Assembly (NCBI GenBank): GCA_963924555.1
Contig: OZ004598.1
Location: 558,001 to 622,000, forward strand
DNA from: Crambe crambe
Taxonomy: Eukaryota; Porifera; Demospongiae; Poecilosclerida; Crambeidae
Direction of reading: 5' to 3'
DNA: 64,000 nt
The notes under the pieces are model-generated. The model searched no databases. It was given only the letters and a program-made list of their open reading frames with translations, and was not told where the DNA came from. A program made the translations under genes and the position numbers. Shown here in pieces: positions 1 to 9,430 of the stretch. The stretch's first letter is position 1; each line of letters opens with the position of its first letter.

Positions 1-2466
1 GCCTGCGAAATTTTCGGGGACTGTTGTGCGTCCTCCGGAGCCCCAGCTTCTTGTAATTCCTCTCAGATTAGCCCCTTGCAGTCAAGTGTCGGTTTGGAGT
101 GTCGTTCCATCTACCTGAATCCAGGTATTCCTGTTCTCTATGAAAATGAAGCATTCTTGATGATGGCCAGCTGTCCTGACTCTTGGTCCACTGCTAACAC
201 TATAGCTTCCAACTGTGTCTCTCGAGACCTTGAACTACCTCCAGTCACAGACAGAGAGAGTGGTATTGTGTACAAGAATGAACACTGTGCTCTGTGCAAT
301 GGAATCGGACAACTTGTAGCATGGCAGCCTAACTTAGCATGCACTCCACATGTCTACCAGCTACTGCGGGTACAATCACTCTCTCAAATCCTCCGAGATA
401 ATCCACGTATCTTTCAAACAGAGTGTCAAGGATGTTCGTACCAAATGCCCAGATTATCTTCCATTCCTTCTCCTCGATCCTGTGTGCCAAGAGTGAGTAC
501 CTGTCTGTCCAAGGGAGAACTAGAGAAGAGAATACATTGTACATTAACAAGGAGCAATTACACTGATATGGCAGAAAGATGTGAGACTGGATTTTTGGAT
601 CTGGTGACAGCCTCTAATGTGGTGTATAGGAATCGTGCCTGTGCTCTGTGCAATGGTGAAGATGAGGAAGAACTGCAGTGTACTACATTGGGGAGACAGA
701 GAGAGACAGTTCCCAACCAATGTGCTCCTTCTCCTCCAACACAACCAACTGAGAGAGTCACAAGATCTCCTTCTCCTCCTCCAACTACCGAGAGAGTCAC
801 AAGATCTCCTCTGACTACTGAGAGAGTCACAAGACCTCGACCCAATAGACCCGATAGCAATATTCGTACCATTATCCGTCAAGGTTATGAGTTCTGGGAA
901 GAGGAAATTCAACTTGCAGTCAAAGCCCTACATCCCCAAGAAATACCAGTTCAATCAACAGGAATCCCTTTCACCATAACCCTCAGCAACCTGGGGGGTG
1001 GACAAGTGACCATCTCTACTGAATCAGATACTATTGAGGTTCCTGTGAACTGCCCACCAGGGGAGGCTCCCATTGGACTGCAATGTCGACCCACTCAATG
1101 TCCTCAGAGCTACTTGCAAACTGGAGGAAGGTGTACTGTGCCGCAGAATCCTTCAAATGGTGGATCCTTAAACTGCTCAACAACGATCCTAGCTCTCAAC
1201 GAGTCAGAGTACACAGACCTTGGAAATGACACTATCTTATATCAAGAACAGGAACTAGTGGTGTTGGAGCGTGACCAGCTGGGAAGACCTCTGATTTGTA
1301 CGAACATTTCAAACACAACAATGCCGGAAGTTCTCAACTGTTCCACTGGTCTCCTGCCTCTGAACGAATCAGAGTACCAGGACCTTGGCAACAGCACTAT
1401 TACCTACAATGGAGAATTAATTGAAGTAATGTACTACGATGACTTTGGCCGCCCCTTAATTTGTCCTGATAATGAAAGTGTGGTGGAAGTGACTCAGAAT
1501 CGCACCATACTGTCCCTGAAGTCTCTCCCTGGTGTCGGAGAACTAACTTACATTGGTTGCTCTCTGTCTGTCTTGGGAACTCTTGCAATCCTCATCACTT
1601 ACGGACTCTTCAGTGAACTCAGAACACTCCCGAGTAAAATATTGATGAACTTATCAGTTTGTCTCCTAGCAACTAGCCTCCTCTTCATCATAGGTGGTCC
1701 AGTGGTTCAACGCTTTCCTAATTCTGACCTTTGCACTGCAGTGGCAATATGCCTCCATTTCTTCTACCTTGCTCAGTTCACATGGATGAGTATCTTTTCT
1801 TTTGAAGTGGCTCGAAACTTTCATCTTGCATCTAAGTTCATATCCGATACTACCAGGAAGAAATGTCAACTCTTGCTGTGCTACATCATCTTTGGCTGGA
1901 CTCTTCCCGTCTTTATTGGTGTGATTTGCATCGGATTGAACTTTAGCGGCAGGGGATTAGTGCTATATGGGGTTTTCAGTGATGGGAGAGTAGGTTTATG
2001 CTGGATTAACCACTTCACCTCTTTCATACTGGCCTTCCTGGTGCCTCTACTCCTCTCCATTGTTACTAATCTCGTCATGTTTGTAATAGTGACCATGCTC
2101 CTGTGCAAGGCCTCTAGAAACAAATCGAAGCAAAGCAAATCAAATCACTCGGCACTTATTCGAGTTTGGTTGGCAATTCTCTCGATTACTGGATTGACTT
2201 GGATATTTGGTTTCATTGCTATCCCAAACCAAGGCAACTGGGTTACATATCCTTTTGTTATCTTCAACAGCTCTCAAGGCTTCATCATCTTTATCGCTTT
2301 CCTTGCCACCAAGAAGACATTCCTTCTCTATCGAGACCTGTTGACTGGAAGAAGATCAAAGAAGAGTTCATCACCCAAGCAGAGTGCAAGTAGTAACATT
2401 CAGCTCTCCCAAAAAGTCTTTACAGATCCTGCCAAACCAGGACTCAATTTTTCTGAACATCTATAG
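1..2466 (+). CDS. Adhesion/secretin-like 7TM receptor, 5' partial
   Basis: The frame is open from base 1, so the start lies left of the window; 821 residues are visible without an intron. The first visible residues hold a CEIFGDCC motif like the end of a somatomedin-B domain. Two Cys-rich modules follow, each closing with CALCNG (residues about 96 and 214), then a Pro/Thr/Arg-rich linker with repeated ERVTRSP, a Cys cluster, and two tandem modules of about 50 residues centred on LNESEY (about 391-440 and 447-490). The seven-helix domain spans about 514-775 and carries family-B2 landmarks: LTWIFGF in TM6 and FNSSQGF in TM7. The cytoplasmic tail is short and Ser/Lys-rich. I see no GPS cleavage motif (C-x-C-x-H-L-T) before TM1, unlike typical adhesion GPCRs. 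A surface receptor role is inferred; the ligand is unknown. Confidence 0.85.
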   Translation, partial: ACEIFGDCCASSGAPASCNSSQISPLQSSVGLECRSIYLNPGIPVLYENEAFLMMASCPDSWSTANTIASNCVSRDLELPPVTDRESGIVYKNEHCALCNGIGQLVAWQPNLACTPHVYQLLRVQSLSQILRDNPRIFQTECQGCSYQMPRLSSIPSPRSCVPRVSTCLSKGELEKRIHCTLTRSNYTDMAERCETGFLDLVTASNVVYRNRACALCNGEDEEELQCTTLGRQRETVPNQCAPSPPTQPTERVTRSPSPPPTTERVTRSPLTTERVTRPRPNRPDSNIRTIIRQGYEFWEEEIQLAVKALHPQEIPVQSTGIPFTITLSNLGGGQVTISTESDTIEVPVNCPPGEAPIGLQCRPTQCPQSYLQTGGRCTVPQNPSNGGSLNCSTTILALNESEYTDLGNDTILYQEQELVVLERDQLGRPLICTNISNTTMPEVLNCSTGLLPLNESEYQDLGNSTITYNGELIEVMYYDDFGRPLICPDNESVVEVTQNRTILSLKSLPGVGELTYIGCSLSVLGTLAILITYGLFSELRTLPSKILMNLSVCLLATSLLFIIGGPVVQRFPNSDLCTAVAICLHFFYLAQFTWMSIFSFEVARNFHLASKFISDTTRKKCQLLLCYIIFGWTLPVFIGVICIGLNFSGRGLVLYGVFSDGRVGLCWINHFTSFILAFLVPLLLSIVTNLVMFVIVTMLLCKASRNKSKQSKSNHSALIRVWLAILSITGLTWIFGFIAIPNQGNWVTYPFVIFNSSQGFIIFIAFLATKKTFLLYRDLLTGRRSKKSSSPKQSASSNIQLSQKVFTDPAKPGLNFSEHL

Positions 2467-2504
2467 TTATAAAGAAGGAGGGAAGAATTGAACAACAAAG
2501 GAAC

Positions 2505-2510
2505 AATAAA
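2505..2510 (+). promoter_or_regulatory. Polyadenylation signal AATAAA of the GPCR gene
   Basis: A canonical AATAAA lies 39 bp after the GPCR stop codon and is followed by a T/G-rich stretch (GTTTTGTCGG), as expected of a cleavage region. Confidence 0.6.
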
Positions 2511-2583
2511 GTTTTGTCGGAGTTGAAAAATCCAAGGCCATTAAAATGATAGATAGCTAACTAGCCATAAAATTTATACATTA

Positions 2584-2805
2584 ATGCTTGTTCAAACTTG
2601 TCTCACAAACTTTTACACATTCAAACTTGTCTCACAAACTTTGCTTGTTCAAACTTGTCTCACAAACTTTTATGCATGTTCAAACTTGTCTTATAAACTT
2701 TGCTTGTCTCACAAACTTTTACACTTTGCTTGTCTCACAAACTTTTACTGCTTGTTCAAACTTATCTCATAAACTTTTACTTATTCAAACTTGTCTCACA
2801 ACTAA
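2584..2805. repeat. Minisatellite, TTCAAACTTGTCTCACAAAC units
   Basis: About eight imperfect copies of a unit built on CAAACTTGTCTCACAAACTT, with variable spacers (GCTTGTT, TTACACATT, TATGCATG), lie just downstream of the GPCR gene. The run is open in more than one frame but this is a by-product of the repeat. Nothing else is visible between 2511 and 2940. Confidence 0.85.
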
Positions 2806-2974
2806 CTAGTTATTTATGGGGGAAGAAGCATTGAGTTGTTTATTGATAAATCTTTGGTACGTGTTTTGACTTCGTTTTATCAGAACAGTTAAACATGCAT
2901 GCAGGTTGTGCAGTTGTAAAAATAGCTTAACTAGAATAGCTAAAAACAATAAAAATTAAGAGGTCCACCTGACT

Positions 2975-3090
2975 CACCACCATCCCACTAGCACCAGCCT
3001 TTCCATGGGGTCACCCATCCATGTACTAGGCTGGCCCAACACTGCTTAACTAGCCATCCATGTACTAGGCTGGCCCAGTACTGCTAACTA
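2975..3090 (-). pseudogene. 5S rRNA-like fragment with a partial internal duplication
   Basis: Read on the minus strand, the sequence follows the 3' half of eukaryotic 5S rRNA: AAGCAGTGTTGGGCC, then AGTACATGGATGGGTGACC, then a GGTGCTAG tail, matching the internal control region and loop E arm as I remember them. A second copy of about 35 bp (CCATCCATGTACTAGGCTGG on the plus strand) follows at 3053-3087. The 5' half of 5S is not recognisable, so this is a fragment or a 5S-derived SINE rather than a working gene. It lies between two convergent protein genes. The rest of the gap up to 3298 is AT-rich and holds nothing I can name. Confidence 0.55.
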
Positions 3091-3298
3091 GCAAAGCTAG
3101 TAGAGAGAACAAACAGCAACCGGGGGATCTTGCGTTGTTGCCATTTAGAAGTTGTTTACGATGTAAAATATTAATTTCATATGCTTTTGAGTGTTATGAT
3201 AACAATTATGCAGAGTGTTCATCATTTCAGCAAAACAAGTAGACTAAATCAATAAAATTAATACAAACACTGTGTTGGTTCTAATTAGCTATATCACA

Positions 3299-4051
3299 TC
3301 ATCTTCCAACCTGGCCCAATGATTGGTCAGTTTTGGGGTTGGAGGTAACGGCTTGCACAGCAACGATGAGTTCATTGATGTGAGTTTGGAGGTATCGTAA
3401 TTCCTGGATGTGAAGGAGGCGCAGAGTCTTTGCCGCCTCACTGAGAACAGGGTCACCAAGGTCAAATCCACACTCTTTAGCGGTAACAACATACTTCTTA
3501 CTCTTGTTCATTTTTCCGTGACTAGTTGGAACAGGTTGAGCGAGTTTTTCCTGGATTACGATCCTGATGGCTTCCAGCAGTACAGAGGGATCTGGATGCG
3601 AAGTAATCTTGAGAATCTTGGCTAGTTCTCGCGTTCCCGATATGAATGTGGGATCTGCTGGATCAATATCTAAAGGAGACTTAGTCAGTTGGGCTAGCTC
3701 CTCAGAAGGAGGTGTGACTTTGTGGCCAATGTCATGTTTGAGGTCTGGATTTGATTCCACCAGCTCTTCGAATTCGTATCTCACTGCTACACCCAATAAC
3801 CAGTCCACCACAGCAGGTAAATCCTGTTCTATGCTGTATGGACACTCCAGAGAAGTCAAGTAGCCCTTGAATGTCGTTATCCACTCCTTACCAGTTTTTT
3901 CTCTCAGTGGCTCTCTTTCATCTATCTTACAATAGCGGATCTTTTGGTCTTCCAGCCACACTATGAGAGGTTTAAGGTCTTCAATCTTTGATAATAAGAT
4001 CTCGTCATTTGGAGAGTGATACTTCAGAGCTCTGAGCTTTCTGCTAAACAT
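3299..4051 (-). CDS. RTRAF: RNA transcription, translation and transport factor
   Basis: Single-exon gene of 250 codons, close to the 244 of human RTRAF (C14orf166, hCLE, CGI-99). It starts MFSRKLRALKYHSP and contains FIVWLEDQKIR-like (LIVWLEDQKIRYCKI), the DWLLG block, LRLLHIQELR and the family ending AVQAVTSNPKTDQSLGQVGR, aligned end to end with the animal protein from memory. An in-frame start 20 codons upstream exists, but MFSRKL matches the family start. Known role: RTRAF is part of the tRNA ligase complex with RTCB, DDX1 and FAM98, binds RNA polymerase II and cap structures, and shuttles between nucleus and cytoplasm. It is divergently paired with POLR2C 141 bp away. Confidence 0.93.
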   Translation of the reverse strand: MFSRKLRALKYHSPNDEILLSKIEDLKPLIVWLEDQKIRYCKIDEREPLREKTGKEWITTFKGYLTSLECPYSIEQDLPAVVDWLLGVAVRYEFEELVESNPDLKHDIGHKVTPPSEELAQLTKSPLDIDPADPTFISGTRELAKILKITSHPDPSVLLEAIRIVIQEKLAQPVPTSHGKMNKSKKYVVTAKECGFDLGDPVLSEAAKTLRLLHIQELRYLQTHINELIVAVQAVTSNPKTDQSLGQVGR

Positions 4052-4192
4052 AATGTCTGCACCTAACAAGGAAGGGCGAAAATCAAAGAGCCAGGGCCTA
4101 GGGGGAGGCAAAAATTAACTTAGCTTGCGCGCGCGACTTTGTAACTCAGCGACCCTTTTCCGAGTTGAAAAGAGCCAGAGCACAGGGAAAAG
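4052..4192. promoter_or_regulatory. Shared bidirectional promoter region, RTRAF / POLR2C
   Basis: Only 141 bp separate the two start codons. The interval contains a CpG-rich GCGCGCGCGACTT block (near 4126) and no TATA box that I can see, so both transcripts must start inside it or overlap. Assignment as a promoter is inferred from position. Confidence 0.6.
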
Positions 4193-5233
4193 ATGCCTTA
4201 TGCTAACAACCCCACAGTCACTGTCACAAAAGCTACAGATGAAAATGTGCAATTCGTTCTGGAAAATACAGACCTCAGGTAGGTGTGCGCATGCATGATG
4301 AGCCTAAAATGTCAATTCCATTTATTGCACACCATGCTAGTGTTGCCAACTCCCTGAGGCGGATTTTCATAGCAGAAGTGCCTACTATGGGTGAGTCCTA
4401 TATTGTGGGGAAAGTGGGGAAAGTATCTGGATTAATAACTTTTTAAATCTGCTTTCAGCTATTGACTGGATTCATCTCATCAGCAACTCTACAGTGCTCC
4501 ATGATGAGTTCATAGCACACAGAGTAGGTAAGGAGAACCTCTGCATCAACAGTACCACTTGTGTATGTGATTACCTGAGGTATCTATACTCACTATTTCT
4601 CTCTTCCCCCTCCCTCCCTCCTTCCTTTCTCCCCTCCCCTCTCCCTCCCTCCCCTCTCCTCTCCCTCCCTCCCCTCCCCTCTCCCTCCCTCCTCCCCTCC
4701 CCTCTCCCTCCCTCCCCTCTCCCTCCCTCCCTCCCCTCTCCCTCCCTCCTCCCCTCCCCTCTCCCTCCTCCCCTCCCCTCTTCCTCCCTCCCTCCCCTCT
4801 CCCTCCCTCCTCCCCTCCCCTCTCCCTCCTCCCCTCCCCTCTCCCTCCCTCCCATCCCCTCTCCCTCCCTCCCCTCTCCCTCCCTCCCCCTCCTCTCTCC
4901 CTCCCTCCCCTCCTTCCCTTCTCCCTTCCTCTAGGACTGATCCCCTTGACAAGTGATGAAGTGGTTGACAAGCTAGCTTACTCCAGAGTAAGTTAACACA
5001 TTTTCAACCATTAATGTTACATTTAAAGCTCTTACCAACCCAAGCACTTTATTCCAGCATGATTGTTTGTTATCTAGGACTGTATGTGTGAGAATTTCTG
5101 CCATGATTGTGCAGTCGAGTTCAACTTGGATGTGAAGTGTTCGGATGAAACTTCACAATCAGTCACCACAAAAGATCTCATCTCCTCCAACTACAAATGT
5201 GTCCCTGTGAGAATCTGGAGAGAAAGAGAGACT

Positions 5234-5305
<72 letters not shown>

Positions 5306-6686
5306 GTTGTATATGTTAATTGTACTACTGTTGATTCTCACAGGTGACTTCTAGACCCAATGATGGAGAAACATCAGACTATGGACTAATCGATGGTAAG
5401 GAATATGCCACCATTTCTTCAGTCTTGTTACATCATATCAATTCTTGTAGATATTCTATTGGTAAAACTCAGGAAAGGACAGGTTAGTGCAAGCTTCAAT
5501 GTAGTGCAATTCCTCCTCATGTTATGGATTCACTAAGTCCCATTTGTTAGTTATTGGTCTTGTTTGTGTGTTATTGTTTATTTTTTGATCTTGTTTGTTT
5601 GTTTGTTATTGATTATTTGTTTATTATTGGTCTCTATTCAATTATTAGGAACTGAAGTTGAAGGCCTACGCTACGAAAGTAAGTGTGGGCTACAATGTGT
5701 TTCAAAATTCCAATATCACTAAAGTTCAATGGAGTGTGATTGTGTGATGTGGTTACAGGGTTTTGGGAAAGAGCATGCCAAGTGGTCCCCCACTGCTGGT
5801 GTGGCCTTCGAATATGACCCTGACAATGCCCTGAGGCACACGACGTACCCCAAGCCCGAAGAGTGGCCAAAGAGTACCTTTACTCAAATCAGTGAGGACG
5901 AAGGTAAATAAGCAAACAAGAATGTCTATCAGTTGTTCCTTCCTCCCCTCCATATTGATGTATGCTGTATGTAATGTAGAGTCATGTTTTGCATTTATTT
6001 TTTGTAGCACAAGCTCCATATGACTACCAGGCCACTCCCAACAAGTTCTATCTGAATGTAGAGGTGAGTCATGACTATGTGATTATAGAGAATTCAGCTT
6101 TCAAAATCAAAAACCATGCATACTCTTGATCCATTCGTTTTTAGCCGTACCTTTAGTTCTAACCACTCTATAGAACACATGATAGAATTTCAGAGCTTTA
6201 TGATAACAGCCTGACACCTGACATTTTCCGGCCAGTATTGGCATATGTCTTGTCATTTCTCATGACAAAAGTACTGGTCAAAATGCACACTGATGCAATA
6301 TCCAGTTAAATGTTAGGACAAAAACTATACTTTGTCATTTCCGGTCAATATCAAACTCATAAACACTGGACTTTCATCAAGGTGTCCTTTTGAGAAATAG
6401 CTATGAGCTGATGTTGTAGTGTGTTGTCGGTAACTTAGTGTAGCGTAAGATTTCAGCATATTAGAGGCTCAGTCAGTGATTTGTGTGGTTTGTGTTTTTT
6501 CATGGTAGCTATTAGCATCGAGTTGGATCAGTAAGTAAATCTCTCTTTCTCTTCTTCTAGAGCTCTGGTGCTCTCAGGCCCGAGAAGATCGTCTTATCCG
6601 GCTTGGATATCCTCAAACAGAAATTGAGCGACCTCCAACTTCATCACCAACACGAAATGTCTCAAGAAGCCCTACACATCCAGTGA
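4193..6686 (+). CDS. POLR2C: DNA-directed RNA polymerase II subunit RPB3
   Basis: Eleven exons: 4193-4278, 4341-4390, 4459-4527, 4935-4987, 5078-5206, 5344-5395, 5451-5482, 5649-5678, 5759-5903, 6008-6063, 6561-6686; 275 codons in total, the same length as human RPB3. It begins [20 protein letters not shown] and keeps the alpha-like dimerisation motif [14 protein letters not shown], the zinc-binding cysteines of the [12 protein letters not shown] block, and the conserved [20 protein letters not shown] stretch. RPB3 pairs with RPB11 to form the assembly platform of Pol II, the counterpart of the bacterial alpha dimer. All introns are GT-AG and phases agree. Intron 3 holds a 330-bp pyrimidine tract and intron 5 a GA microsatellite. 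A possible AATAAA lies at about 7052. Confidence 0.95.
4597..4931 (+). repeat. CCCTCCCTC polypyrimidine tract in POLR2C intron 3
   Basis: About 330 bp of nearly pure C/T, built from CCCTCC and CTCCCTCC units, running right up to the CTAG acceptor of exon 4. The long Pro/Ser- or Arg/Gly-rich reading frames in it are artefacts of composition. Confidence 0.9.
5221..5300 (+). repeat. (GA)n microsatellite in POLR2C intron 5
   Basis: An interrupted GA start at 5221 becomes a pure run from about 5238 to 5300, immediately after the exon 5 donor. Confidence 0.9.
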
Positions 6687-7210
6687 TTCGTGCAGAAAAT
6701 TGACTCACAGTCCTGCTACTCACCAACTCATTTCAGTAATAGACAGTCTATTCTCTTACATTAACTTTTCGTAAAATTTCTGGACAGCAGTTAGCTATTG
6801 TTCTGAAGGTTTTGACCTGACACCAGCCAGGTCCAAGGTTCTAAACTTCTGCACCAGCCCGGTACAAGGTTCTGAACTTCTGACACTAGCCAGGATCTAG
6901 GTTCTTGAGTGTTTAGTCATAGTGGATCCCAATCATTTTAATGTATTAGCTCTAGTTGATGCAGCTGCTGGTTTGAGTGACGTTATTTTTTATCGTCTAG
7001 CAGTAACTACAACAGTGAGCTTAGGTAGAATATGAAATCTAAAATCAAGAAATAAAACCATAATCTAAAAAATAGGGGTAGAATTATATGTGGCCTAAAA
7101 CTAGCAGCTGAAACTACAATAGAACCAGCAATGAACTAGAAATATAAAATGTGAGAGATATATAAATGGACTATAAATTCTATACTCAACTAAGGGCAGG
7201 TAGTTAGAAC
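6687..7210. other. Convergent intergenic region, POLR2C 3' side
   Basis: This is the shared 3' flank of POLR2C and the minus-strand LRR gene. It contains three imperfect tandem copies of a roughly 31-bp unit (6820-6905) built on CACCAGCCAGGTCCAAGGTT and CTAAACTTCTG, and a candidate AATAAA near 7052 usable by POLR2C. No other gene is visible. Confidence 0.5.
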
Positions 7211-9343
7211 TTAATAACTCTCTTCTTCAGATGATGAGACTATTGCTCTCAGTTTGTCCTTGTGTTTGGAGCTGTCCACCAAAAGAGATGCCAGTTTCTT
7301 CTCCCCTCCTGTTTCTCTCCATATCTTGAGCATGAGATCCAAATCTGCCTCACTCCACTGGCATCCTCTCAGGTCGATGGTGAGTTGCTGGAGATTATGA
7401 AAGGAGAGTAGAGTCCTAAAGAACAACTCCAGTTTTTCCCCTGGCAACTTGCTAAACTTGTATCCCTGGAACGACAGCTCCTTCAAGCTGACAGAATTCT
7501 TGTAAACGGCAGATAGCATCGCGCAAAATTTATCCACAAGAGAGAAAAATGAAGTGCATTTGTTTAACCGTAAGACTTTGAGGCTGCAATTGAGAGAAAT
7601 CTGGTCCAGATATTTAGAAGGTAATTGTAAACCTCCCTTGTAGTCTAAGGTGAGTGACTCACACGTGGATAGATATGAAAGCAAACACTTTTCATTATAA
7701 CCTTGAATGGAAGACGCAAGCTTTATGGAACGAAGAGGAGGCTTAGGGTCTCTTTCATGGAGCCAAGCAAACACAAGACCAGCTTGTGAAGAAACCAAGG
7801 GATCTCCTAAGTAAGAGAAGAATTGAAAAACTTTTCCATGGAGGTTTGCAGTAGATGTAGTGTTAGTTGTTGGAGGAATAACAACGTCATGGTTTAACAT
7901 TGACACTTCGATCTCATAGTCGGTATTGGCATCCAGGAATTGATCGAAGATCTTCTTGAAAGACTCGTTTTGGTGGCCTGGGACACGCCATTGTGAAAAC
8001 TTCAAATATTGCAGTTGTGGCTGGGAACTGATAGAAGTGACAGCCTCGATGACCTGATCAAGAGCAATTTTTCTTGAAGTACATCTTAACTCCAAACCTT
8101 CAAGAGCTTCTTGGTGGAGGATGATCGAGGACAAAATGCTGGCAGAATGCTTGTTATTGATAATACCACCAATATGCAACCTTTTCAATTGATTGTAAGA
8201 TGAAATAACTGGCATGGAATCGTCATCCTTTGGGTCAGAGGAAGAAAGAAGAGGCGCAATATTTCTCAAGCAGCTGTCGATGTTTGGCATGTAGTAGGAG
8301 GAATGGAAGGAGAACATGTTGATGGAAATGGTGTCCAATTTGGGGGAACTGGTTGCTAATGCAGCATCAAGGAACAACTTTGGCATATCAGTCATTGGAT
8401 TATTACTTGTAGTGTCCCCCATGGGATCAGTAGAGCTTTCATCCTTCAGGCCACCAATCCAGTAAAATTCCAAACGTTCTACACTGGAGAGGAACTCGAC
8501 AAAGAGGTCACTTACAAGATTATCCCATTGGTCACGATCGTGCAGGTAGAGCCGATACAACTCGCTATAGAAGAAGAACTCGCAGCGAACTGGGAGCAAC
8601 TTTGGCTGAAAGTGGCACGTTCTCACTAACATATCCAGAAGATCGATAGCAGAAGTATTGCAGTCTTCACCGAAGTACGGAGCATGTCGAAATGGGATGA
8701 GCAGGTGGCCATAATAATTGGACACAGCTGTGTCTTTGAAGTGATTCGATCGCCACTTCAGATCAGAATAGAACTTAGCGATGCTTGATTGTGGAGGCAC
8801 AGCCATCAATCGCTGAAGGATAATCTGGTGATCAGGATCCAGACCCAGCCCCCAGCAGTCACATTCAGCCGTTTCATTCAAGGAATTGCAGTTATTGCTA
8901 TGGACAACAGCTGTTGGAAGAGATGATGGATTGAAACTGTGCAATAAAATTTGAGCAGTCCTTGTGAAGAAATGGGACCTCCATTCACCTTTAACTTTGG
9001 AATTGCTATCAAGATCATCATTATTGTGCACCTTGTCTTCATCAAGTCGATAATCAAGGTAGCGTTTATCAAAGTTCTGATTTCCTGTGATACGAATGTT
9101 GTCAGTTTCATCGTACAACTTGCAAATGACATACCAGACTTCATTCATATCTATTCCCGCCACTATGGAAGTCTTTTCCAGCTTACATATGTCCAATGGA
9201 GGAAGACTTTTCAAAAGGTCTTTTCTCTGTCTGGTTGGAACGAGAGAGAGAAGGTTTTCCGGATACACTTCGAGATGATGGAGGATACAAGTGAGGCATT
9301 GTGTTTGGAGGGAGAGAACTTCCCTACTACTAGTAACAGCCAT
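7211..9343 (-). CDS. Leucine-rich, F-box-like orphan protein
   Basis: Intronless reading frame of 710 codons with an ATG start. The N-terminus (LSLQTQCLTCILHHLEVYPE, LLSLVPTRQRKDLLKSLPPL, DICKLE) has the spacing of a degenerate F-box-like helix bundle. The rest has irregular leucine-rich segments, such as LKELSFQGYKFSKLPG, LQQLTIDLRGCQWSEADL and LQYLKFSQWRVPG, consistent with an LRR solenoid. I associate this layout with lineage-expanded sponge proteins but cannot name a family. No catalytic motif, signal peptide or membrane helix is evident. A substrate-receptor role in ubiquitin ligation would be a guess. It is head-to-head with the Schlafen-like gene, 87 bp between starts. Confidence 0.7.
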   Translation of the reverse strand: MAVTSSREVLSLQTQCLTCILHHLEVYPENLLSLVPTRQRKDLLKSLPPLDICKLEKTSIVAGIDMNEVWYVICKLYDETDNIRITGNQNFDKRYLDYRLDEDKVHNNDDLDSNSKVKGEWRSHFFTRTAQILLHSFNPSSLPTAVVHSNNCNSLNETAECDCWGLGLDPDHQIILQRLMAVPPQSSIAKFYSDLKWRSNHFKDTAVSNYYGHLLIPFRHAPYFGEDCNTSAIDLLDMLVRTCHFQPKLLPVRCEFFFYSELYRLYLHDRDQWDNLVSDLFVEFLSSVERLEFYWIGGLKDESSTDPMGDTTSNNPMTDMPKLFLDAALATSSPKLDTISINMFSFHSSYYMPNIDSCLRNIAPLLSSSDPKDDDSMPVISSYNQLKRLHIGGIINNKHSASILSSIILHQEALEGLELRCTSRKIALDQVIEAVTSISSQPQLQYLKFSQWRVPGHQNESFKKIFDQFLDANTDYEIEVSMLNHDVVIPPTTNTTSTANLHGKVFQFFSYLGDPLVSSQAGLVFAWLHERDPKPPLRSIKLASSIQGYNEKCLLSYLSTCESLTLDYKGGLQLPSKYLDQISLNCSLKVLRLNKCTSFFSLVDKFCAMLSAVYKNSVSLKELSFQGYKFSKLPGEKLELFFRTLLSFHNLQQLTIDLRGCQWSEADLDLMLKIWRETGGEKKLASLLVDSSKHKDKLRAIVSSSEEESY

Positions 9344-9430
9344 TGTGGATTCTCTGATTCCTCAATCAAAAGCTCAAAGGTCAATCAATTAGTCTTTAGC
9401 TAATGCGCATGCTCAATTGAATGAGCTGCG
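9344..9430. promoter_or_regulatory. 87-bp bidirectional promoter with TGCGCATGCTCA box
   Basis: The whole space between the divergent start codons is 87 bp. It carries AATGCGCATGCTCAATTGAA near 9402, a box resembling half of an NRF1 site, which recurs in the promoters of both LRRK-like genes in this window. Confidence 0.55.

Noticed and set aside
2584-2810. Possible CRISPR array or repeat protein
   Set aside because: Units are contiguous and variable without unique spacers, and the setting is an animal genome, so this is a minisatellite.
4546-4971. Several long Arg/Gly- and Pro/Ser-rich open frames on both strands
   Set aside because: They are translations of the CCCTCC tract inside POLR2C intron 3; the spliced gene fits perfectly without them.
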